A stretch of 40,563 nucleotides of DNA from Octadecabacter sp. Its GTDB lineage: Bacteria > Pseudomonadota > Alphaproteobacteria > Rhodobacterales > Rhodobacteraceae. The stretch is from positions 1 through 40,563 of the forward strand of contig JAPKAD010000020.1 in assembly GCA_028825445.1 (NCBI GenBank), in the 5' to 3' direction. Under the pieces are notes generated by a model, which worked only from the letters and a program-made list of their open reading frames with translations, ran no database searches and was not told where the DNA came from. The translations under genes were made by a program, and so were the position numbers. Every line of letters starts with the position of its first letter. Within the stretch, counting starts at the first letter, position 1. This document shows, in pieces, positions 25,651-33,417 of the stretch.

Positions 25651-26517
25651 TTATGACCGAGTGTAATACGTGTTGAGTGTCTCAGCAGTCAATTCCAAAG
25701 ACTTAGGAGCAGCGCCGTCTGACTGAAACAAGACACCGAGGTAGATCATATAAATTATATAAATTTGACAGACTCGACCCTCTAAGAAATCACCGTAGAG
25801 CGGGATTTGGGGCGTGCCGGGGGTCCATGTCCAAAGCGTAATTTCTGCGGCCAACGCAACCGGCGAGTCAAGGTTGCTTGTAATCGCAACGGTCCTTGCA
25901 CCCTTTGAGCGTGCAACTGAAAGGGCACTCGCAACGTCTTCTGTCATTCCAGTATGAGATACTCCGACAAAAGTGACTTGATCAGATGCTGTCGCAGCGA
26001 CAACTTGCTGGGTGTACCCATCTCTATGGGCGGTAGCCTTTATTCCAGCCTTCAAAAATAAATGTACCGCCTCTTCACAAACTGAAACAGCACCACCTAC
26101 ACCAAAGAATACAACTTCGGTGGATTCCAGCAAATGTGAAACAACCTTTTGAATATCATCGTCAACAATGTGCTTTTGAGTTTCCCCCATCGCCAGAGTT
26201 AAAGCCCCAAGAAGCTTGGAACTTACTGCCTCCAGAGAGTCACTTTCATTCATCTCAGCCGGCAAATTTACAAATTGATCACGTGAAATGCTCTGGGATG
26301 CGAGATCAAGCTTCATGTCAGCGAAGCCTTTGAACCCTAAAGCTCGGGTAAAGCGGCTGATCGTGGCTTCACTTACTTTAAGCGTATTTGCGAATTCTGT
26401 GATCGACATTTCTAAACGTTCAGATTGATGTTCTAGAAGATAGTCAGCCACTAAACGCTCAGACTTGCGAAGCTGCCCGTACTTTTCCTGAAGTCTAAGT
26501 GCGATACCTTTAGCCAT
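25651..26517 (-). CDS. MurR/RpiR-family transcriptional regulator
   Basis: This 288-residue regulator has the two expected domains. The N-terminal HTH-6 (ERLEMSITEFANTLKVSEATISRFTRALGFKGF, about residues 33-66) binds DNA. The C-terminal SIS domain (VVFFGVGGAVSVCEEA, then VTFVGVSHTGMTEDVASAL, about residues 130-240) senses a phosphosugar. It lies between two divergent sugar arms, each with the identical 17-nt motif before its first gene, so it very probably controls both in response to a phosphorylated pathway intermediate. GGGAAGGG lies 6-7 bases before the ATG. No clear copy of the operator is seen just before its own gene. Confidence 0.93.
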   Translation of the reverse strand: MAKGIALRLQEKYGQLRKSERLVADYLLEHQSERLEMSITEFANTLKVSEATISRFTRALGFKGFADMKLDLASQSISRDQFVNLPAEMNESDSLEAVSSKLLGALTLAMGETQKHIVDDDIQKVVSHLLESTEVVFFGVGGAVSVCEEAVHLFLKAGIKATAHRDGYTQQVVAATASDQVTFVGVSHTGMTEDVASALSVARSKGARTVAITSNLDSPVALAAEITLWTWTPGTPQIPLYGDFLEGRVCQIYIIYMIYLGVLFQSDGAAPKSLELTAETLNTYYTRS

Positions 26518-26792
26518 ATCTTACCCTTCCCGGATTGATGCCATAAAAAGGCAACTTGTATGCGCCCTCTTTAACAACCTCGGTAGAAATTTGTTTCAAG
26601 TGGTGGTGGCAGGTCGCTTTTACAGCTGGCTATTATTAGCCTACTGCACTCAATAAGGTCAGCAGTCCACAACTTTCTCATGGTGGCCGCTTTCAAGAGT
26701 GTATGCGTCACGTGCCATCAACAAATTGAATCCTACTTCACAAAATATGATCATCACCTCGCAATTTAGAGACAAAAAATCTTTATCAAATT

Positions 26793-26824
26793 ATTTGGTG
26801 AAAATTTCCTTCACAATTTAAAAT
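26793..26824 (+). promoter_or_regulatory. Operator and putative promoter of the E1-TAL-TKT arm
   Basis: ATTTGGTGAAAATTTCC at 26793-26809 is an exact copy of the motif at 25482-25498. It overlaps a possible -35 box TTGGTG (26795-26800), followed after 18 bases by TAAAAT (26819-26824). A longer dyad GTGAA/TTCAC spans 26799-26815. An RpiR dimer bound here would cover the -35 box, which suggests repression released by an effector. The remainder of the 26518-26886 spacer shows no gene; it should also hold the promoter of the regulator. Confidence 0.6.
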
Positions 26825-26886
26825 CTATATGTTATAAATAAAATTATAGTAATTTTTGTTATCTTTTGCTTAGGAGAAAACCATTA

Positions 26887-27870
26887 ATGGCCAGTAAAAA
26901 AAGGGAAAATACTCCGTCAAAAGAGCTCTTGGAAAAACTTTTCACAACGGCGTATCGAATTAGAAATTTTGAGACTGAGGGCATCAAGCTTTATCGTAGA
27001 GGTCTCGTACGAGGATACTTCCACCCCTATTTGGGCCAGGAAGGAATAGCCACTGGAGCCTGCGCTGCGCTCGATGAGCGGGACTACATAGCATCCACCC
27101 ACCGGGGTCATGGCCACTGTATTGCGCAAGGTGCTGAAGTCGAAGGTATGATCGCAGAACTACTGCAAAAAGAAACTGGATATTGCAAAGGCTATGGTGG
27201 CTCAATGCATATCGCGGACATTACCAAAAATAATCTTGGCGCAAATGGTATTGTTGGGGCAAGCACCCCATTAGGGGTTGGTGCCGCTATGGCCAACCAA
27301 GTCAATGGATCTGATGCGGTCACTGTTGCGTTTTCTACTGACGGTGCCACGAACAATGGTACTTTTCTGGAATCGCTTAATCTGGCGGCCATTTGGGACC
27401 TCAATTTTATTTTGATTGTTGAAAACAACCAATACGCTGTTTCTACGACGTTGGCTGAAGCAACCAGAGAGACCGAGCTTTATAAAAGAGGCGAGGCAAT
27501 CGGAGTTGAAAGTCATCGGATCGATGGCAATGATTCTTTGCTTGTGTACGAAACCGTTGCTGATGCTGTAAAAAAATGTCGCGCAGGGCTTGGCCCAATT
27601 TTGATCGAAGCCGTCACGTTCCGCCATAGCGGGCATCATGTGAATGATCCGGGCAAGTATATGCCAGAGGATAAGCTCAAATATTACAAAGATAGAGATC
27701 CAGTAGATCGGGCCCGCGACAATCTTATCAATATGGGAAAAATGTCGGCAAAAGACGTCAAAGCGATCGAAGCAAAAATTGAAGCGGAATTTGAGGCTGC
27801 CGTGAAAGCGGCGGAAGCGGCGGGCGAAGTCTCGATCGAGGAATTCCGGGAATTTGTTGAAGGCTACTAA
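26887..27870 (+). CDS. 2-oxoacid/acetoin dehydrogenase-type E1 component, alpha subunit
   Basis: This 327-residue thiamin-diphosphate enzyme subunit starts at the ATG at 26887, 9 bases after TAGGAG; a TTG seven codons earlier overlaps that site. Family motifs include HPYLGQEGIATGA, STHRGHGHCIAQG and KGYGGSMHIAD. The latter resembles acetoin dehydrogenase and PDH E1 alpha equally. The ThDP motif, normally GDG...NN, reads TDG (151-153) then NN at 180-181, so the first Gly is Thr. With E1 beta it would decarboxylate a 2-oxoacid or cleave an acetoin-like hydroxyketone and load an acyl group on E2. It is the first gene of a six-gene plus-strand operon. Confidence 0.92.
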   Translation: MASKKRENTPSKELLEKLFTTAYRIRNFETEGIKLYRRGLVRGYFHPYLGQEGIATGACAALDERDYIASTHRGHGHCIAQGAEVEGMIAELLQKETGYCKGYGGSMHIADITKNNLGANGIVGASTPLGVGAAMANQVNGSDAVTVAFSTDGATNNGTFLESLNLAAIWDLNFILIVENNQYAVSTTLAEATRETELYKRGEAIGVESHRIDGNDSLLVYETVADAVKKCRAGLGPILIEAVTFRHSGHHVNDPGKYMPEDKLKYYKDRDPVDRARDNLINMGKMSAKDVKAIEAKIEAEFEAAVKAAEAAGEVSIEEFREFVEGY

Positions 27871-27916
27871 AAAACTACTGGCTTAAACCGGAGAATACCG
27901 AAAAAGGAGAAACGCG

Positions 27917-28909
27917 ATGGCTGGTCGTGAAATTATGTACAGGGAAGCGTTGCGCGAGGCGTTATTTGAAGAAATGGGCCGCGACGAATCTATCTTTATC
28001 ATCGGCGAAGGGATCGCTGAGCGCGGGGGATCTTATAAAGTAACTGAGGGGCTTTTAGCGGAATATGGCCCCACTCGCATCCGTGACACTCCCATATCCG
28101 AAGCAGGCATGATTGGGGTTGGCGTGGGTGCGGCCATTGCGGGTGCACGGCCTATCGTCGAAATTCTTTATGTCGACTTTGCTATGCTCGGCATGGATAT
28201 GATCGTAAATCAAGCGGCTAAATTTCGCCTCATGACCGGTGGCAGGGGGAGAGTCCCCTTTGTCTTGAGAACGCAAGGTGGCACAGGCGGCGGTGTTGCA
28301 GCCCAGCATTCACAAAGTCTGGAAGCTTTATTCTATCATATTCCGGGACTACGTGTCGTCATGCCCTCGACCCCTGCGGATGCAAAGGGGTTATTGAAGT
28401 ACGCGTTGCGCCAAGAAGACCCAGTTATGTTCATCGAACACAAACACCTCTACATGACCAAAGGTGAGGTGCCAGAAGGTGAACTAATCACCGAGTTTGG
28501 CGTCGCTGATATAAAACGTGAGGGCACGGACGTCACGCTAATCGCTTGGTCCAACATGATACCGCGTACCTTGCAAGCTGCCGAGGAACTGGCAGAAATG
28601 GGGATCTCGGCTGAGGTTCTTGACCCACGTACTTTAGTCCCCTTAGACCGCGTTGCTATCTTGAAGTCAGTCGCAAAAACCAACCGCTGCGTTATCGTCC
28701 AAGAAGCTGTCAGACGCGGCGGGGTTGCATCCGACATTTCATCCATCATTCAGGAAGAAGCATTTTACAGTTTAGACGCTCCTGTCCAAATTGTCGCCGG
28801 AATGAACACACCGATTCCCTTCAATCTAACGCTCGAAGAGGCATCTGTGCCGCAAAAAAATGACATAATTGCAGCGGTTCAAAGCGTCCTACACCACAAA
28901 GCCGCCTAA
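27917..28909 (+). CDS. 2-oxoacid/acetoin dehydrogenase-type E1 component, beta subunit
   Basis: This 330-residue transketolase-like beta subunit begins 46 bases after E1 alpha, with AAGGAG upstream of the ATG. Family landmarks are DTPISEAGMIGVGVGAAIAG, EILYVDFAMLGMDMIVNQAA, RTQGGTGGGVAAQHSQSLEA (catalytic His region) and VVMPSTPADAKGLL. It completes the E1 heterotetramer. The E1 type cannot be fixed by eye between pyruvate, branched-chain and acetoin or other hydroxyketone substrates. Confidence 0.93.
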   Translation: MAGREIMYREALREALFEEMGRDESIFIIGEGIAERGGSYKVTEGLLAEYGPTRIRDTPISEAGMIGVGVGAAIAGARPIVEILYVDFAMLGMDMIVNQAAKFRLMTGGRGRVPFVLRTQGGTGGGVAAQHSQSLEALFYHIPGLRVVMPSTPADAKGLLKYALRQEDPVMFIEHKHLYMTKGEVPEGELITEFGVADIKREGTDVTLIAWSNMIPRTLQAAEELAEMGISAEVLDPRTLVPLDRVAILKSVAKTNRCVIVQEAVRRGGVASDISSIIQEEAFYSLDAPVQIVAGMNTPIPFNLTLEEASVPQKNDIIAAVQSVLHHKAA

Positions 28910-28922
28910 AGGAGGATGCAAA

Positions 28923-30143
28923 ATGACGCCACACATTTTAGAGAAGCTCGCAGAAACTAATCCCAAATGCGAAATCTGGTGGGACAGTTCCCCACTCGTT
29001 TATGATAAATGGGCTAAAGATGTTCTCAGCAAAGCCCCCACTTCCAAAAAGGCAATCTGGGAAGAACAACTGAAGCGACTTTATGATCCTAAAATAATCT
29101 CTGCAAAGGGCACGATGGGGTTTAGAGGTGTGACAACAAATCCGCCTCTTAGCCTCCAAACGATCCTTGCCGACCCTAACTATTGGGTGGGTAAAATACG
29201 CGCGATGATTATCAAAAACCCAAGCGACGATGTCGAGCAAATTTACTGGAAAACCTATCTGGAGACTGTGCGCAGTGGCGCAGCCCTTATCCGCCCTGTG
29301 TTTGATAAAAGCGGTGGGAAATACGGGTATTTGTCCGGCCAAGTCGATCCGCGATTTGTAACCAATTTGGAACGCATGCGGGCGGATGCGGCTGATCTAA
29401 AGGCAATTGGGCCAAATGTGATGGTAAAGGTGCCCGGCTCAAAAGAGGGTTATCAGTTGATCGAGGAATTGACGGCTGAGGGCGTTTCGACCAACAATAC
29501 CACTTCCTTTACTGTACCCCAATACATGGCCTGCATGAATGCCGTATCTCGCGGCCTAGAGACCGCACGACAAAACAATGTTGACCTAAGCAAATGGCGC
29601 TCAGTCATAACCCACATGTCTGCCCGGTTGGGCAATGTCGGTGACCTGCAATGGCAAGCGGACGAACGTGGCATTGAATTGACGGCGAACGAAATCACAC
29701 TTGGCGAACTTGCTGTCATGAAACGTGCCTACAACCACATCCAAAAGACTGGTCACCCGTCTAAAATGCTCATGTGCTCCATGCGCGTGGCCCAAGACGA
29801 AGTGGCAGGCACTGCGTCAAGTTGGCATATCCAAAAGCTAGCGGGCGGCGACTTTGTCTATACGTGCCCACCTAGCTATATCGCCGCTCTTATGCAGCAT
29901 GAAGACAAGCTTGGATCCTTCGATGCACACGCGGTCGAAGAAGACATTTCCAAAGAAAGCTTAAACAAGTTGCTGAAGTTGCCGTATTTCCGGCAAGCTT
30001 ACGACTTTGACGGCATGGAAAGCGAAGAATTCAGCCAGTTTGGTGCATTCATAACGACAGCCTCAGAATTTGCTGTCGCGACCAGAAAAACAATAGACTT
30101 CGTTGCCCGTGTCTATGCTGACACAAAGCAACAAGCAGCCTAG
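28923..30143 (+). CDS. Divergent transaldolase-family enzyme
   Basis: This 406-residue class I aldolase-fold protein starts at the ATG at 28923, with AAAGGAGG 6 bases upstream. Transaldolase residues are traceable: Asp21 (WWDSSPL, Asp17 of TalB), Asn73 (VTTNPPL, Asn35), Schiff-base Lys169 (VMVKVPGSKEG, Lys132), Asn191 and Thr193 (TNNTTSF, Asn154 and Thr156). The block that in TalB reads STEVDAR here reads SGQVDPR, so catalytic Glu96 is Gln140. Gln at this position is the state found in fructose-6-phosphate aldolases. The chain is about 90 residues longer than TalB. It sits between E1 beta and E2. It may transfer or release dihydroxyacetone units. Confidence 0.85.
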   Translation: MTPHILEKLAETNPKCEIWWDSSPLVYDKWAKDVLSKAPTSKKAIWEEQLKRLYDPKIISAKGTMGFRGVTTNPPLSLQTILADPNYWVGKIRAMIIKNPSDDVEQIYWKTYLETVRSGAALIRPVFDKSGGKYGYLSGQVDPRFVTNLERMRADAADLKAIGPNVMVKVPGSKEGYQLIEELTAEGVSTNNTTSFTVPQYMACMNAVSRGLETARQNNVDLSKWRSVITHMSARLGNVGDLQWQADERGIELTANEITLGELAVMKRAYNHIQKTGHPSKMLMCSMRVAQDEVAGTASSWHIQKLAGGDFVYTCPPSYIAALMQHEDKLGSFDAHAVEEDISKESLNKLLKLPYFRQAYDFDGMESEEFSQFGAFITTASEFAVATRKTIDFVARVYADTKQQAA

Positions 30144-30154
30144 GGAATATCGGT

Positions 30155-31378
30155 ATGGCCAAACCAATTTTGATGCCACAGGTTGGACAAGATCTGACAG
30201 AAGGTGAACTCATCGAGCTGCACGTCAAGGTGGGGGACGTTGTCAAAAAAGGCGATGTGCTTGCTATCGTAGAGTCCGAAAAAGCAAGCTTTGAAGTCGA
30301 AGCCTATGAAGAAGGCATCGTCCTCGAAGTACTGTGCAAGGTTGGTGAAATGGCCGTTGTGCTTAAGCCTTTGCTGATCCTCGGAGAAGCAGGTGAGACA
30401 CTAGATAATGCACCCCCTGCCCCGTCAGCCGCACCCGAAATTTTTACCTCGACACCTCAGGTAGTACCAGAAGGGCCTCAACAAACCGATACGGCCGGTA
30501 CCCGTTCGTCCCCACTCGCGCGAAGGATTGCTGCGATGAACGGGCTTGATGTTTCGAAGATCAAAGGGACTGGACCAAAGGGTGCAGTCGTCAAAGTCGA
30601 TGTCGAAGCGGCAGCTGCACAGGCACAGGCACAAAAATCGACCAAATTTCAGACTCCCGTGCAAGTGCAGCCGCCCGTTTCGTCGATGCCATTGCCCGCC
30701 GCTACAGCTGCAGATGACGTGGAACAGCCGTTCAATAAGATGCGGCAGGTCATTGCCAATCGTTTAATCGAATCCAAACAGACAATTCCGCATTTTTATC
30801 TCATGACCGAAGCGGACATCTCCGATTTGCAGATTCGCCGCAAAGCGCACTTTGACATTACTGGTGAGAAAATATCACTGAATGATGTAATCGTGCATGC
30901 CACGGCACTCACTTTGCTTGAATATCCAGATTTGAACAGTTTTGTCTCCAATACTGGTGTTCTAAAAAAAGCGCAGGTTAACGTTGGTGTCGCCGTTTCT
31001 GTCGACAATGGGCTAATGGTGCCAGCGATCGAGAACACGCCTTTCAAGAGCTTAAGCGAGGTCTCTTCTCTTATCAGAGAATACGCCGCCGCAGCCCGCC
31101 GAGGCATAAATAAATCGCAGGCAAAAAGTACGTTCTCAATTTCAAACCTCGGCATGTACGGCGTTGAGGTCCTTCCAATTATCAATCTGCCAGAAGCCGG
31201 CATTTTGGGCGTGGGTCCAACAAAACGCGTTGTGAAAGAACACAGGGGCGGGTTGCAGGGACGAGACATCCTCTCATTATCGCTCGCAGCAGATCACCGT
31301 GCTGTTGACGGTGCTTATGGTGCAAAATTCCTTAAGTCCTTGGTTGAAACAATAGAGACCTATTCTGAGTTCGCTTAA
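30155..31378 (+). CDS. 2-oxoacid dehydrogenase-type E2 acyltransferase
   Basis: This 407-residue dihydrolipoamide acyltransferase has the standard order. A lipoyl domain covers residues 1-77 with Lys43 in ESEKASFE. An Ala/Pro linker is followed by a peripheral-subunit-binding domain at about 116-150 (SPLARRIAAMNGLDVSKIKG). After a second linker comes the catalytic domain from about 190 to the end, with His381 and Asp385 in DHRAVDGAYG. It moves an acyl group from E1 to CoA. A single lipoyl domain is common in acetoin and branched-chain types. It starts 11 bases after the transaldolase gene. Confidence 0.94.
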   Translation: MAKPILMPQVGQDLTEGELIELHVKVGDVVKKGDVLAIVESEKASFEVEAYEEGIVLEVLCKVGEMAVVLKPLLILGEAGETLDNAPPAPSAAPEIFTSTPQVVPEGPQQTDTAGTRSSPLARRIAAMNGLDVSKIKGTGPKGAVVKVDVEAAAAQAQAQKSTKFQTPVQVQPPVSSMPLPAATAADDVEQPFNKMRQVIANRLIESKQTIPHFYLMTEADISDLQIRRKAHFDITGEKISLNDVIVHATALTLLEYPDLNSFVSNTGVLKKAQVNVGVAVSVDNGLMVPAIENTPFKSLSEVSSLIREYAAAARRGINKSQAKSTFSISNLGMYGVEVLPIINLPEAGILGVGPTKRVVKEHRGGLQGRDILSLSLAADHRAVDGAYGAKFLKSLVETIETYSEFA

Positions 31379-31412
31379 CTTCAGACACGACGAAACAAAA
31401 CGGACACAGAAT

Positions 31413-33416
31413 ATGACTCATCAAATGACACATGCTGACCTTGCGAGCGCGATCCGTGCACTATCGATGGACGCTGTAGAGCAAGCACAATCTGGGCACC
31501 CCGGTATGCCAATGGGAATGGCTGATGTTGCAACAGTGTTGTTCAGTCAATTTCTGAAGTTTGATGCTGCACAGCCAGATTGGGTCGACAGGGATCGTTT
31601 TGTTCTGTCTGCTGGCCATGGTTCCATGCTCATCTATAGCCTGTTGCACTTGTGCGGTTATGCGGATTGGGACATCAAAACACTTAAAAAATTCCGCCAA
31701 CTTGGATCAAACGCAGCGGGTCATCCCGAATTTGGGCATGGTGGAGGCATTGAGACAACAACAGGTCCCTTGGGGCAGGGTCTCGCGACTGCAGTCGGGC
31801 TTGCCCTGGGTGAAGCCCGTGACAACGCACAGTTTGGTGACGCACTCGTTAACCACAGAACCTACGTTGTCGCAGGTGATGGATGCCTGATGGAGGGCAT
31901 ATCACACGAAGCAATATCGTTTGCTGGTCACCACAAACTATCAAAACTGACCGTTTTGTTTGATGACAACGCCATCACCATCGACGGTGATGTGGGGCTT
32001 GCGTGTAGTGATGACCAAATGAAACGGTTCGAGGCGTCCGGCTGGCACTGCCAAGCGATTAATGGGCACAATCCAGATGCCATTTCAAAAGCACTGCGCA
32101 AAGCCGAAAATTCACTCCTCCCATCGATGATTGCCTGTAAGACGGTGATCGGTTTTGGGACTGACAAAAAGGCAGGCTCGTCTGCTGCACATGGTGCCCC
32201 TCTTGGGAGCGATGAAATTGCCGCAGCCCGTAAAAAACTGAAATGGGCACATGCACCGTTTGACATCCCAGAACCCATTCAAAACGCATGGAATACAATT
32301 GGTGCGCGAGGGGCACTTAGACGAATGGAATGGCAGTCCTGTTTGAATGCCAGCGATGAAGCCATACAAACTTCATTTGCAGCGCATATATCAAACGCGC
32401 TCCCCGATGGATGGGAAGCAGCGTTAGAAGGGCATGCCCAAAAGATGGCTGAATGTGCGCCCAAGATGGCAACTCGCCAAGCCTCTGGCATGGCACTTGA
32501 AATCCTCACGCCTATGATCCCAGGCCTCGTTGGCGGGTCAGCAGATCTTACGGGATCTGTGAATACCAAAACCGCCAACACACTCTCATTGACACCAGAC
32601 AGCTTCCAAAACCGTTTTATTCACTACGGAGTGCGTGAACACGCCATGGGGGCCATCATGAACGGGCTGGCGCTTCATGGGGGGACAATTCCATACTCGG
32701 GTACGTTTTTAGTTTTTGCTAATTATATGCATGCCTCGATCCGCTTATCCGCATTGATGGGGCTGCGTGTCATCTATGTGCTGACCCACGACAGCATCGG
32801 CCTCGGAGAAGACGGTCCAACACATCAGCCGGTAGAAACATTAGCAATGTTGCGCGCGACACCGAATCTAAACGTCTATCGCCCAGCAGACGCTATTGAG
32901 GCCGCAGAAAGCTGGTCACATGCCCTAAAACGGACAGATGGCCCAACGGCCATCGTACTGTCACGTCAAGGCTTGCCCACGCTGCGCGCGACAGGCACCC
33001 TTAAAGGCTATGGCGATAGAGGCGGTTATGTCCTGCGTCCAGCAGATGAAGATACGCGTGATATAACATTGATAGCGACAGGTTCAGAGGTCTCTCTAGC
33101 AGTTGAGGCGCAAGCAGAACTGGCGAGCAGCGGCATTAAAGCTGCGGTTGTGTCCATGCCCTGTTGGGAGGTATTTGATCAACAGCCCAAAGCGTATCGC
33201 GCACAAGTTCTTGGGTCGGTGGTCTGTATAGGAATTGAAGCCGCCGGTGAATTAGGTTGGCACAAGTATATCGGCAAAGAGGGTGTTTTTATTGGCATGC
33301 CTGGCTTTGGTGCTTCGGGTCCTGGCCCGGAGCTTTTTGAACATTTCGGACTAACACCTAGGCACATCGCCAACACTGCAAAAGCCGTGTTGAAGCAAAC
33401 AGAAGGCGCATCCTAG
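31413..33416 (+). CDS. tkt: Transketolase
   Basis: This is a full-length 667-residue thiamin-diphosphate enzyme, unlike the split transketolases of some sugar pathways. Motifs include SGHPGMPMGMADVA, the ThDP motif VAGDGCLMEGISHEA...NAITIDG, the phosphate-sugar-binding Arg and Ser in TRQASGMALEI and VGGSADLTGS, and HDSIGLGEDGPTHQP with the catalytic His. All standard phospho-ketose residues appear present. It exchanges two-carbon units between ketose and aldose phosphates. It lies between E2 and E3 of the complex, 34 bases after E2 and 1 base before E3. A housekeeping copy elsewhere is likely, making this a dedicated isozyme. Confidence 0.95.
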   Translation: MTHQMTHADLASAIRALSMDAVEQAQSGHPGMPMGMADVATVLFSQFLKFDAAQPDWVDRDRFVLSAGHGSMLIYSLLHLCGYADWDIKTLKKFRQLGSNAAGHPEFGHGGGIETTTGPLGQGLATAVGLALGEARDNAQFGDALVNHRTYVVAGDGCLMEGISHEAISFAGHHKLSKLTVLFDDNAITIDGDVGLACSDDQMKRFEASGWHCQAINGHNPDAISKALRKAENSLLPSMIACKTVIGFGTDKKAGSSAAHGAPLGSDEIAAARKKLKWAHAPFDIPEPIQNAWNTIGARGALRRMEWQSCLNASDEAIQTSFAAHISNALPDGWEAALEGHAQKMAECAPKMATRQASGMALEILTPMIPGLVGGSADLTGSVNTKTANTLSLTPDSFQNRFIHYGVREHAMGAIMNGLALHGGTIPYSGTFLVFANYMHASIRLSALMGLRVIYVLTHDSIGLGEDGPTHQPVETLAMLRATPNLNVYRPADAIEAAESWSHALKRTDGPTAIVLSRQGLPTLRATGTLKGYGDRGGYVLRPADEDTRDITLIATGSEVSLAVEAQAELASSGIKAAVVSMPCWEVFDQQPKAYRAQVLGSVVCIGIEAAGELGWHKYIGKEGVFIGMPGFGASGPGPELFEHFGLTPRHIANTAKAVLKQTEGAS

Positions 33417-33417
33417 T

